Origin: Cladobotryum mycophilum
Taxonomy: Eukaryota > Ascomycota > Sordariomycetes > Hypocreales > Hypocreaceae
Direction of reading: 5' to 3'
Assembly: GCA_036429605.1 (NCBI GenBank)
Contig: CM071590.1
Span: forward strand, 6,572,001 to 6,636,000
DNA: 64,000 bases
The notes under the pieces were generated by a model, which was given only the letters and a program-made list of their open reading frames with translations, searched no databases and was not told the origin of the DNA. The stretch's first letter is position 1. The number at the start of each line of letters is the position of its first letter. Of this stretch, positions 32,761 through 43,711 are shown in pieces. The position numbers and the translations under genes are program-made.

Positions 32761-34358
32761 CTCAAAGACGAGAGGGTCATTCGATAGATTCTTGCACGGT
32801 TTTACCACTCTCGAAAGCCACGAGATGCGCCAAGAAGCTTTCTCCGTACCTCTGAGTAAGGCCTCACTTTCCGTGCAGAACGAATTGGTAGAGACGATGA
32901 AGAGGACATGGGGTTGAAATGAAGAATAGATCTAGACCTAACTGATAAATCAAGATTTGAAGTTCGTTAGCGATGTTTGACTGAACAAAATTATAATACG
33001 ATGGCTGGAGTAGTCTCCTGAGGAGGAGGCAGTTGGACTTGTTACCTGTTTATATCACTGATCCGTACTGTACATAATCTATCACGCCAAATCTCCTGAA
33101 TGAGGGGAACATCAGATGTATGGGCTTGTCGGTTGATCTGTAGAAGGTATCATAAATTTGTGCCTAATCTGTTTTGAGTGGAGATACATGCCTGAGATTG
33201 GGGATCCGATGGTAAATGACGATTCTACAATCAGCATATATATATCGTTAGACCAAGTACATCAAGGTCTTGAGAAGGATACTGTGAGGCGTTTAAATGA
33301 ATCGTGCAAAGGAATAGAGTCGTGCTTCGTGCGTCGCATCGCATCGCACATGATGGCTACCTACCCTATGTAAACTGAGTGGTTTGCCAGTGTATGCCCA
33401 TGTTAGTCTGTAAGGTTTGGCTCTGCTGTCGCATTCACAAAACATATCAATCATCTTCGCCTGCACATGCAACGCAAAAGAAAATACAATTTTGAGCCTC
33501 AGAATGAATCACAGACGCAATAGACAGTCCCAAACATCATGTATCACATCGTTTGAGAATAGTATGATCATGCTTGAACAACCCAAACTCCGGGGTAGTT
33601 AATCCAATTGGCGGGGTTGGACGATAGGCACGGCATGCGAACTACAAGGTCGTCTTGTTCAGATTCATGCCTGGCATGAGGCGTATCCACGACATATTAT
33701 AGGTTGAACGTTTTGATATAGCTGCCCTCAATATAAGTGGATGCATGAAGACGATACCATGAAACGTTTCTATCAGTGGAGCGTAGCCAGTGCTCAGAGC
33801 AACGGTTGTATGAGACAAAACACGACGGAGACCACCAAATGGTTCAATCGACATCGGCGACATTTCAGCGGCATGCCGCGTCCATGTCTCACATTGAAAT
33901 GCACCAAGCTCGCGTTCTATTCGCCGAACCAAGCCCACGTTGGAGAGTGTTCAATTTCACAATACTAATCAGTTGAGACATGCATTGGTGGCTTTTTTAT
34001 GGCAGAGGCGAATTCCGTCAAGATTAATAAGGGCAGCGTATGGATAATGCATCAACTTCTTTCCACCTATAGAGTGCGATAAATAGATTAGAGCAAGTTA
34101 AGAATTCATAGCCGTACACATTAAATTCCCGGGCCCGCTTCTTTACTAAGGTTAAAGGGAACAAGCCATGATATTAATAGAGGTCTTAATAGTGCTGACC
34201 GCAAAGGATACGAACTCCACAATCCCCCACAAGAGGTCAAACCTGATTGAGAAGGTTGGTTTCCAATTAGCCGCCGATCAATCATGTCTCACGTCCTACC
34301 CCAAGCCAAATTGAGAAGGCTCTCTCGCCAGCCCTCAGCTCAGTTATTAGGCAGCAAG

Positions 34359-34374
34359 TACGGAGTACTCCGTA
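34359..34374. repeat. Perfect 16-bp palindrome TACGGAGTACTCCGTA
   Basis: The sequence equals its own reverse complement. Similar TACGGAGTA words are recurrent in ascomycete intergenic DNA, to my recollection; a half-site, TACGGAGTA, recurs at about 55909-55917. The role is unknown. Confidence 0.75.
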
Positions 34375-34882
34375 TGTTATAGAAGATGCTTTGGCAAAGA
34401 GTGCGCAAAAGGCCAAAAAGAAGCATTTATATTTTGATGAGAGCCTAATGCATATGAACCCAAGGTCCAGGATCTTCAGCGTCATTCCCATGACTCCAAT
34501 GAGGTCTCTGCTTCAAACGTTATCCGGGGAACATAAGCGAGCCCCGTGCCAGGGAAAGATCGGGCTTTCCAGGTTGGTTTGTGGGGCGGGATCATCCCGT
34601 AATGCCACCTCAGGGGCAAGCCACCCAAGGGGGTGGAGGGGGAAGGGGGAGGGAGAGGCAAAAAACCGAACATCGGCTGTAGACAATCTGCAGGGGCGTG
34701 TTCAGGTTAATTTCTTCACTCCTTGCCACTATGACTGTTCAGGATCTTTATCAGCCTATATCATCACCATCTGTACCTGCGTTGTTGTTACATCTCGAAA
34801 AGGGAGGCCGGCATTATGCTCGGTTCATTCTTTCTTCCACCAATAAGTCAGTGCGCAGCCACTTCTCATCTAGGACTTGAAG

Positions 34883-34888
34883 TATAAG
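34883..34888 (+). promoter_or_regulatory. Putative TATA element of the secreted ConA-like gene
   Basis: TATAAG lies about 108 bp upstream of the start codon, followed by a CT/CA-rich leader typical of strongly expressed fungal genes. Confidence 0.4.
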
Positions 34889-34990
34889 AGGAAGGGAGTC
34901 CAAGTCGAGAAACCGAGTTAGACAGACTACAAACTTCATCATATCCTCCTTGACCTCACTCAAACAACCACATCTACATCAACCGCCAAC

Positions 34991-35608
34991 ATGATCGGAA
35001 AGACTATTCTTCTCGCCCTTTCTGCCGTTACGGTTGCCATTGCCGGCACTCCCGTCGAGGGCGGTGGCTGGAAGGAGGCCAGCCCGGGATACTCGCAGCA
35101 GCAATGTGCTGGAGGCAGTGTCAGTGGCAGCACCTTTTACATTCCCAAGTCACCCAACGGCAGCACCAGCGGCTCAGGCTGCTCCAACGGTCACTTGCGA
35201 GCTGAACGTCGCTACAACAATGACTACTCTTCCGGCGTTCACCAGTTCGGAGGCTCCTTCACCATCAACTCCATGTCCGGCAACCGTCTCTCGATCAAAC
35301 AAACCTTCAACGGCAACGCCGGTCCATACTTTATCATGGGAGTAGAACAGGGCGGAAGGCTGTATTCCGTAGAGGGAGGAGCTACCATTGCAAGCGGCGT
35401 CGCTAAAGTGGGAGCTACCGTACGTGTCAATACCGTCCACGACCCTTCGGCTAAGCGCTACACGGTCTATATCAATGGCCAGAAGGCCTTTGAGGACAAG
35501 AACGCCCCCGGAGGCAGCTTTTACGACAAGATCGGTGCCTATACTACCAACTCAGGCACTGGTGATTTGCGCATTACCTGGAACGATGTTCAGTTCTGGA
35601 CGAAATAA
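34991..35608 (+). CDS. Secreted concanavalin A-like/polysaccharide-lyase-like protein
   Basis: This is a single exon of 205 aa. Residues 1-18 (MIGKTILLALSAVTVAIA) form a signal peptide. The mature protein is rich in Gly, Ser, Asn and Tyr with beta-strand periodicity: HLRAERRYNNDYSSGVHQF, SIKQTFNGNAGPYFIMGVE, YTVYINGQKAFEDKN and YDKIGAYTTNSGTGDLRITW. This pattern fits the jelly-roll fold of PL7/PL20 alginate or glucuronan lyases and related ConA-like proteins. Only two Cys are visible near residues 40-65. It is probably extracellular and acts on, or binds, uronic-acid polysaccharides (inference). No search was possible. Confidence 0.75.
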   Translation: MIGKTILLALSAVTVAIAGTPVEGGGWKEASPGYSQQQCAGGSVSGSTFYIPKSPNGSTSGSGCSNGHLRAERRYNNDYSSGVHQFGGSFTINSMSGNRLSIKQTFNGNAGPYFIMGVEQGGRLYSVEGGATIASGVAKVGATVRVNTVHDPSAKRYTVYINGQKAFEDKNAPGGSFYDKIGAYTTNSGTGDLRITWNDVQFWTK

Positions 35609-37306
35609 TTATCCATGGCAGATTTGAAGATGGTCAGCTCAGAGAAAGCAACTTCCAATTTGGAAGCCGTTTCTGTACATATATTGTGAGGAGCTCCTTC
35701 CGAGTTACATCCTGTACATAAAAAGATACCTATATATAGTTGATGAACTGGAACAAAAGTGCCATGTCGCTGGCATCCACATACCCCAATTAGCACTCTG
35801 TTTCGCTAGCCACTTCTTTTAGTCGGAGGTCCACGTGAGAGCACCAGCCGAAGAAAGTAATTGAATAGGACTAAACTCTGATCACGTCAGAACCGTGCTT
35901 CCTGGACTAACCTTGCTTACACTCATCTTATCAATGATGCCGTAACTCCCGTAGCTCCAGGACAGACACTTAAGTGGTGAAACACACTCCACAACGGTCG
36001 CTCTTGCCCTCCTTCCTCTTCTTTCACATTGCTTCAAGACGTGGATGAAATTATACCTGCAGCGTCGTGTTCATCATTGCAAGTCGTTTCCCGTGTTTCC
36101 CTCAATTTCCGGTGTTGCTCCCTGTCGCTCTCTATTTCTCACATTTTCCTTTATTCCTTTCCATTCCTTACGTTTCTTCACATTCCCTATGCAAATACCG
36201 GATCAGACCGTGTCTTTTCCGAAAAGTAATATTTGACAGAACAGGTGAATTCGGACATCCTGGTGGGCGATTCGGATCTGAAGCCCCACTTTCTCCGGCC
36301 CGGCCCACATTCAGTGACTTGGCAAGAGCAACCACGATTTCAATGATTCTCATGATCCCCCTGAACATAAATGAATCATACCCCATTGATTCTCATGTGG
36401 GAGTGTGAATCATCAAAGTGATGCAAACATCAAAATGACTGGTAAGTCACCCACGATATGGATTGTTACATCTTCTATTGCCATTATGTCTCGGAAACTA
36501 TATCAGAAACATAATGTTGACACCACTTTTGGCATTTCAGTCATTTTGATTCTATTACAGATTGTAGCGCAGATTGAAGAAGTTGGAGCGAAAAACATCG
36601 ATGCATGCAAGGGTTCGAACTCAGCACTAGACGGCCATTATTCACTTCGGCGGAGCGTCCTTGAGCGTGTTTCAATAGCTACAGGGTAAGCATATCAGGA
36701 GGGGGGAACACTACCGATCACCATATACAAATTACTATGATCAGACCAGCGCTGTAATTTTCCCCCGCGTGGCATAGAAGAGCTGTTTGCCGTTTCTAGC
36801 CAAGTCTTGCATTAGTGGCCATAACTCCACCTTAATCCTTAATGGACATGGGGTAGCTCTCCACGATTCATTGGTTCCCGGCTCTGTAGGTTCCTCCTCC
36901 AACAAAGGGTGTCATGTTCTCTGGACCTAGTACACCCGAATTATTAATTGGTGGCCTTTGGTTCGCTCATTTGTCCGAGTCTCCTTCCTTGGCATGGCCA
37001 ATGAGGAGTTGGCCTGGAAGACTTGCACCATCCATAACCTGGCATTAAGACACATCCAGTGCATCCAACTCATTACGTACCAGTATAGGAAGCAGGCGGG
37101 GTAAGCACCGTCGGGACAAACAAAACGGATCGGCAATGACTTCATGAAAGCCGTGACGCGCGGGGTATTACGACCCCTCTTCTTGCCTCCGCTTAGTATG
37201 TATGTAGGCTGTTTCCCTTCTCCTTTCCCTTGTACGTTGTTTGCTGAACAAGAGGCAATACTGTATTAGTCTGAGTATCTGAGTATCAACATCTCATTCA
37301 ATCATC
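35609..37306. other. Intergenic region including the katG promoter
   Basis: No gene is supported. A CCCCT stress-response-like motif lies at 37174-37178, about 130 bp before the katG start. That is a common short word, so the evidence is weak. Confidence 0.45.
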
Positions 37307-39844
37307 ATGGCAGAGGGCAAATGTCCAGTGCATTTTGAGACCAATATTGGTGGTGGCGGCATCGCGAACAAAGACTGGTGGCCAGATTCCCTCAAGCTGA
37401 ATATCCTTCGGCAGCACACCGATGTAACGAATCCCCTTGGTGCCGACTTCGATTATGCTGCTGCCTTCAAGACTCTGGATCTCGCTGCGGTCAAGGAAGA
37501 CCTTGCAGCCCTCATGACAGACTCGCAGGACTGGTGGCCTGCTGACTTTGGCCATTATGGAGGTTTGTTCATCCGCCTCGCAAGACTTGTCGCCTGCTGA
37601 CTTTGGCCGCTATGGAGGTCTCTTCATTCGTATGAGCTGGCACTCTAGTGGGACATACGTTCGTAATAGCCCTTCAAGAGAGATTGTTAATATCTGAATC
37701 AACTCTGACAAAACTAAATCAAGCGTGTTTTTGACGGGCGTGGAGGAGGTGGTATGGGTCAACAACGGTAAGTTATCTAGTATTCTGTTGCTTCATGATA
37801 AGATATGTGTCTAACCAAACTGTCACTTGCAGATTCGCGCCCCTCAACTCATGGCCTGACAATGTCAGTCTCGACAAGGCCCGCCGCCTCCTGTGGCCCA
37901 TCAAGCAAAAGTATGGCAACAAGATTTCTTGGGCCGATCTCATGATTCTCAGCGGCAATGTTGCCCTTGAGTCAATGGGCTTTAAAACTTTCGGTTTTGC
38001 TGGCGGACGTCCGGATACATGGGAGGCAGATGAGTCCGTCTACTGGGGCGGCGAGACGACCTGGCTGGGCAACGACGTTCGATACAAGCATGGCCACGCA
38101 GGAATAGCAGGTGCAGGTCATGCTGTCCTTAGTTCGGATGAGAATAGAGCGCCCGGAGACGATGTTCACTCTCGGGAGCTGGAAGCACCCCTCGCCGCAG
38201 CTCGTAAGTGTCCCGGCTTCATTTTCTGGCTGAACAACAGCTAACAGCCTCATTGACATGGGCCTTATCTATATAAATCCCGAGGGACCAGACGGTAACG
38301 GTAGCCCGACTGATGCTGCTCGTGATATGCGCATCACATTTGGTCGTATGGCGATGAACGACGAAGAGACAGTGGCTCTTGTTGCCGGTGGCCACACATT
38401 CGGAAAGACCCACGGGGCAGCTCCTTCTGATAATGTGAGCGCCGAACCAGAGGCCGCAAATATTGAACAGCAAGGTCTTGGTTGGGAAAATAAACATCAG
38501 AGCGGAAAGGGCCCAGACACCATCACGAGTGGACTTGAGGTCACGTGGACAAAGACTCCTACCAAATGGAGCAACGACTTTTTCGAGCATCTCTTCAAGT
38601 TCGAGTGGGAACAGACCAAGAGTCCTGCTGGCGCAATCCAGTGGGTGGCCAAGAATGCTGAACCCATTATCCCGGATGCCTACAACCCCAACAAGAAGCA
38701 ACTCCCTACAATGCTTACAACCGATCTTTCCTTGCGATTTGATCCCGAATATGAGAAAATCTCACGTCGCTTCCTTGAGAATCCGGATCAATTCGCTGAT
38801 GCTTTTGCCAAAGCTTGGTTCAAGCTTACGCACCGTGACATGGGCCCCCGTGCTCGTTACCTCGGACCCGAAGTTCCCTCTGAGGAATTCTCATGGCAGG
38901 ACCCTATCCCCGCCGTCAACCACCCATTGGTCGATGAAAAGGATGTCGCTGCCCTCAAGAAAGAAATCCTCGCATCTGGTTTGACTCCATCCAAATTTGT
39001 TTCTACCGCCTGGGCGTCAGCATCAACCTTCCGTGGCAGCGACAAACGTGGCGGTGCCAACGGCGCTCGCATCCGTCTTGCCCCTCAGAAGGACTGGAAG
39101 GTTAACAACCCCTCGCAGCTGGCCGAGGTTCTCGAGGCCTTGGAGGGTATTCAGCAGAAATTCAACAGCTCCCAGAGCGGCGGCAAGAAGGTCTCTCTCG
39201 CTGACCTTATTGTCCTGGCTGGTGATGCTGCTGTCGAAAAGGCAGCCAAGGATGCTGGCCACGACGTTGTTGTTCCTTTCACTCCTGGACGCGGTGATGC
39301 CACACAGGAACAGACCGATGTCGAGTCTGTCGGCTACCTCGAGCCATTTGCCGATGGTTTCCGCAACTACGGCAAGGGAACTCCGAGAATCAAGTTGGAG
39401 CACCTTCTCATTGATAGGGCTCAGCTCCTCACCCTCTCCGCACCCGAGTTGACTGTTCTCGTGGGAGGTCTCCGTGTTTTGAACACCAACTACGATGGAT
39501 CATCTCACGGTGTCTTCACCAACCGCCCAGAAGCCCTTACCAATGACTTCTTTGTCAATCTGTTGGACAACAACACTGCCTGGAAGGCCACCAGCTCCGA
39601 CGGTGAGCTCTTCGAGGGAAGCGACCGCAAGAGCGGTGCCAAGAAGTGGACGGCCACCCGTGCTGATCTCATCTTTGGCTCCCAGGCTGAGCTTCGCGCT
39701 GTTGCCGAAGTGTACGGTAGCGCGGATGGTGAGAAGAAGTTTGTCAACGACTTTGTGGCTGCGTGGACCAAGGTCACGAACCTGGACCGATTCGATGTTC
39801 AGCAAGGATCTGGCTTGAGCGTGAGGACTTCAAGCCGCCTGTAA
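37307..39844 (+). CDS. katG: Catalase-peroxidase
   Basis: Exons 37307-37562, 37618-37658, 37724-37767, 37833-38203 and 38256-39844 give 766 aa, the usual fungal KatG length. Visible signatures are MSWHS (distal Trp and His), [44 protein letters not shown] (Tyr of the Met-Tyr-Trp adduct) and VALVAGGHTFGKTHGAAPSD (proximal haem His). The C-terminal KatG repeat ends in LNTNYDGSSHGVFT. It decomposes H2O2 by catalase and peroxidase activity; no signal peptide is seen, so it is probably cytosolic. Intron 1 is flanked by a tandem duplication of 55 bp. Intron 4 keeps the conserved AAA-HMGLIY junction only if it ends in TG; an in-frame AG at 38239-38240 would need a 37-nt intron. Confidence 0.88.
37521..37630 (+). 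repeat. 55-bp tandem duplication that generates katG intron 1
   Basis: Two adjacent copies offset by 55 bp share GCCTGCTGACTTTGGCC, ATGGAGGT and TTCAT(C/T)CG, starting near CTCGCAGGACTGG and CTCGCAAGACTTG. Each copy contains AGGT. Splicing between the two AGGT sites (GT at 37563, AG at 37617) removes exactly one 55-nt unit and restores the frame. Confidence 0.85.
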
Positions 39845-40001
39845 ATGCATGGCCACTTGATGAAAAGTCTCAAGTTTGCAGAGATGATATGCCTGTACGA
39901 CAGTATGAACATGCACATGACTGAATAAAAAAACTTGACTTTAATTTTGATTGCTCTATAAACGTGAAATAAATTGCCGTGTTACCTGTGGTGTCTGATA
40001 T

Positions 40002-40915
40002 TTACAATTTTGCCGGCGCACCTCCCAACTCTGCACTTCGGTTTGTCGCGGCTTTGACGGCCTTATCCACAATGTCCTTGAAGCCCAGTCCCTCGAATGC
40101 TTGTAACGCAGCGTGTGTGGTGCCATTGGGGCTGGTGACGTTCTTTCGTAGTTGGGAGGGCTCATCAGAAGACTCGACAAGCATCTTTCCGGCTCCCATA
40201 CAGGTCTGCTTGGCCAATCGAGTGGCCTGTTCTCTGGATAAGCCCAGAGCCGTGGCACTCTCAATCAGATGCTCAACCATGGCAAAGAAGTATGCGGGTC
40301 CGGAACCTAATTCATGTTAATTCAGTCGCGATCGTTGAACGGGAAAGAGAAAAAACACTTACCAGACAGACCAGTCACAACATCCAACAACCCTTCCCTG
40401 TCAACCCACTCGGTTGCCTTGCTGGTAGTTGCCAAAACAGCATTTACCAAGTCCTTCTCATCTGAAGTGACATCGTCACTGGCAAACGCACCAGATGCGC
40501 CCTCGCCAACCAGCGCAGGCGTGTTGGGCATAACACGAACAATATGAGCTGTCTTGCCCTCGCCCGTCCTGAGCCATGTCTTCAAACTGTCGAGAGTGAT
40601 TCCAGCGGCAATGCTGACGACAATGGGCAGCTTGTCGCGCTGCGACCACGAAGCGGCGAGTTCCTCGCAGACCGTCTTGGTGACCTGGGGCTTGACGGCG
40701 ATGATGAGAAAGTCGGCGTCTTTTCCAGCCTCGACGTTTGAGATTGTGGTCTTGACGCCCGTTGCGGCAATCTTTTCCCGGTTGACGTCCCAGGGCTCTG
40801 AGACAGTAATGTTTTGCTTATTGAGGCCCTGGTTGAGGAGGCCACCAATAATGGCGGAGGCCATGTTGCCGCCGCCAATAAAAGCCAATTTGCTATTCTG
40901 AAGGGCCGTAGACAT
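40002..40915 (-). CDS. proC: Pyrroline-5-carboxylate reductase
   Basis: Two exons (40915-40363 and 40306-40002) encode 285 aa. The N-terminal Rossmann motif is LAFIGGGNMASAIIGGLL, followed by ADFLIIAVKPQ, PIVVSIAAGI, IVRVMPNTPALVGEGA and SGSGPAYFFAMVEHL. NVTSPNGTTHAALQAFE is the signature near the substrate and dimer site. The enzyme reduces 1-pyrroline-5-carboxylate to L-proline with NAD(P)H, the last step of proline synthesis. A Met 12 codons further upstream is possible, but the chosen start fits the family's usual length. It is a housekeeping gene, convergent with katG. Confidence 0.96.
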
Positions 40916-41716
40916 TTTGATGAAATTCTTTTTTGCTCGGGCTATGATCAATTATGAGTCACTCTTGGGGATGATTGAAGTATCGTCGACAGATTCTGCC
41001 GCAAAGGATCGGTTTGAAGACGCAGCATCACGTAAGTTTGAGCAGCTCCGAGGCGGAGAGATGACGAGTGGGGCGGCAGAAAGACGGTTGAATTACTTGG
41101 GCCGTTGCTTGCCGGTGTCGGCAGAGCTGAAAGAGAAAGGCATGTTTAGACCCTGAGATATGTCAATTAGTGAGTGATGATTGATAGAGGCTGAGGAGGA
41201 TTCACTTCGCACAACACAGCACGGTCTGCGATGTAGGATATGCGGCTCGCTGAAGATGTAGAATGACGAAATTTGCATGTATAACAGCTGTTTTATAGCT
41301 TTGGCAGCTGCGTTTTATAGACGTTTTATTGACCCCTCAAACACATCAAAATTATTGAGCCGCAGACGTGCCGGCAAGTAAAGAAAAAGGAATGGTATAA
41401 TGAAAAGTCATACATCTTTCGGGACTTGCATCTATCCAAAGATTATTTACATGATAGTTTTTATTTGTGTTATTGAGATTTGGTTGATATTCACGTTTTA
41501 CGAGATTCATTCGTTCATCTACAACACCTGTTCAAGCTTCGATGGAAATCCCTGACATCCCTGGGCTGATTGGGTATCGGTACCGTGCCATACTTGAATA
41601 AAAGAGAGCACACTGAACTAAGAGGAACATATGCATTTCAAAAGTGGAGACACATAAAGAAGAATTGATTGATCCCTTATTCGTATCATTCTTGAATCAT
41701 CCCTCACACCAATGCT
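40916..41716. other. Intergenic region
   Basis: No gene is supported. It holds the P5C reductase promoter and the 3' flank of the HsbA-like gene. Confidence 0.5.
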
Positions 41717-42240
41717 CTATGCAAAGACGGCCTTGCCTCTTGCAAAGTGGTCGTCAATCTGCTTGGCGAGATCTTGAGCTTTGTCCTTGTTCTCGTCCAA
41801 GGCTAGGTCAGGCCAAGCAGTCCCCAAACTAGAGGCTGCATCGTACAAGTTGGTAAAAATGTACGATCCAAAGTGCTTCCCCCGATAATCGCCTCCATCT
41901 TCTCCTTGTTAGCTATAGCCGCGTCCACGGTATCGCCCACCTCCCTGACGAGGTTCTGGGCGACGACAAAAGCCTCATCCTCGGTTTCGACACTGTATAC
42001 GCCCATCTGAGAAGCCTTGACTTCGGGTGGAGGGGGCTTGGCTGCGTTCTTGAGTTGATTGTAGAGATCGCGAGACTGCTTGGCAATCTTGACGCCTGCC
42101 ACGTAACTGCCGTCCCATGTAGTGAGGGACTCCTTGAACTTGATGGTGGCGTCGTGCACCTCTTTGATGGAGTCGAGAGTGTAATCATCTGCAATGGCGC
42201 CAGTCGCAAGAGCGACGAGACAGAGAAGCTTGAACTGCAT
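41717..42240 (-). CDS. HsbA-like secreted cell-wall protein, with a single-base frameshift
   Basis: The N-terminus MQFKLLCLVALATGAIA is a signal peptide. The mature part is alpha-helical, with VHDATIKFKESLTTWDGS and VVAQNLVREVGDTVDAAIANK, the pattern of the hydrophobic surface-binding protein A family (PF12296). The frame breaks at a five-C run (41879-41883, coding strand G5). One extra G restores IIGGKHFGSYIFTNLYDAA and the C-terminal end LAKQIDDHFARGKAVFA, giving 174 aa. As written a shorter product with an unrelated tail is made. HsbA-like proteins coat hydrophobic surfaces and help recruit cutinases. The shift may be a sequencing error or a real lesion. Confidence 0.75.
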
Positions 42241-43711
42241 GATGAACTGATGTATGAAACAAAAGATTGAGATGTTGTAGGAATTGTCGGTAGCGGAGAA
42301 AAATCAGTACAAGGGGGGCTAGAGACGGGGGAACTGGCGCTGGCTCTCTTATACCGTGGACTACCAAGTCATGATTGTTCATCTGAGACACTGCCCAGTC
42401 AGGCCTCGATGGCTGGACATGATTATCGGGAGAATGCACACAGCTGGCATGGACAGCGTTTGGATCGCGGAATGAGGCGGTTGGTGCCGCCTGGTGGGGA
42501 TGAACTTGGGACGATGTGACATGTCCGGTGTTGAGGGACGATCCTTGTTGGGTCTAATGGCTCCGGACCGTATTTGGTGTCAGTGCGAATTTGTGCGAAG
42601 CCTGCTCAAGTGCCGAGATTAGCGACAGAACTTGTTGCAGATAACTATGAAAAAGGTGGGCTATGTTGGTGCTCATTCATACATGAAAGACCATCTTTGC
42701 ATCTACTCTACTTGTAGGCATGCTGCAAGCCTACCCAAGACTGCCTTGTTGTTTACCCGATTTACACCTGAATCAAAATCTTGGGCTGCATTTTTGTCTG
42801 CATGCATGAGCAGAGTGGCTGGCTGAAAGACTCGCTAACCTTTTGTTGCCCGATCTTTTCTTTTGTTTGTGAGATGAGACAAAAAAATGGGCAATCAATG
42901 CCAATCCTTGAGAGAACTTTTCTTCTTTCTCTGGGCGGTGTCTTGGATTCCAACACACGACTAGTGCCAAGTCCCATTCAAGGGAGAGAGAACCATCCAC
43001 TCCGAATTACGCGGTGACATTAATATTACGAATTAGACTAATTATTATTATCCTTGATATTCACAGCTGCCTGTTAGGCACCTACGCAACAGCAGCTCGT
43101 CTCTTTGACAGACCGTAAAAAAATTACATCTCTTGCTTCCCGTCTGAGACCGGATACATGAACTCTACCACGTGTTGAAGCAAACCTGTCAAATTCACGG
43201 ACCGATCCCTCAAGCCTTGCATCTGCCAACCGTGACTTTCTTTCGGCTGTTCTTGGGTCTCAGTGCTACTGTCAATGCCTGTTGTCATACCCACCCGTGA
43301 GACCTGCGCGCGCCACTTCTTGGGCTCCAGCCAGCCGTACCTTTAGCAATTTCCAATTGGTGCCCATTTGAACCCCGGACGGCTACATCGCTCAGGGATC
43401 ATCAAAACTATTGAGAGACAACCCCCACTCCAGAGCAGCACAGGCAATTCGAGCATCAACTTCAAGATAACATGGCGTTCGCTGTGGATAAGGCACGGCC
43501 TAGAATGCTAGAGGTGTCTCACCTCCGAATGGCCAAGCTGTCTTTGACGGGACCATATCATCCAACGCTCCTTGACGCATTCTCAATTATGCCCAGTCCA
43601 AATATCGTGAGCTACAACGACTTCATCCTTTCATAACTGCCTCTCACTACCCGTCCACCCAATTACCTTCCATCCCTTAATCTTTTTTTGACACCAGGCC
43701 GCGCAACAGCC
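42241..43711. other. Intergenic region and PKS1 leader
   Basis: It holds the HsbA and PKS1 promoters. A 54-codon upstream ORF (43472-43636) precedes the PKS1 start and is not in frame with it. A 19-bp word at 43018-43036 is identical to the core of the MITE at 53.2 kb. Confidence 0.5.
42348..42353 (-). promoter_or_regulatory. Putative TATA element of the HsbA-like gene
   Basis: TATAAG on the minus strand lies 108 bp upstream of the start codon. Confidence 0.4.

Larger units (their letters stand above)
32761..34990. other. Gene-poor region
   Basis: About 2.2 kb with no recognised gene. A 98-codon ORF on the minus strand (33938-33642, with RRIERELGAFQCETW) has coding-like composition but matches no family I know and could be a fragment. 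It contains the 16-bp palindrome listed at 34359. Confidence 0.45.

Noticed and set aside
36600..36640. GGGTTCGAACTC word suggesting a tRNA
   Set aside because: No cloverleaf can be drawn on either strand.
37563..37617. katG as a pseudogene because of the stop after FIRLARLVAC
   Set aside because: Splicing between the duplicated AGGT sites removes the stop and restores the frame.
43472..43606. Upstream coding exon of PKS1
   Set aside because: Joined to the only visible acceptor (43697) it meets a stop within six codons and is out of frame with the KS domain.
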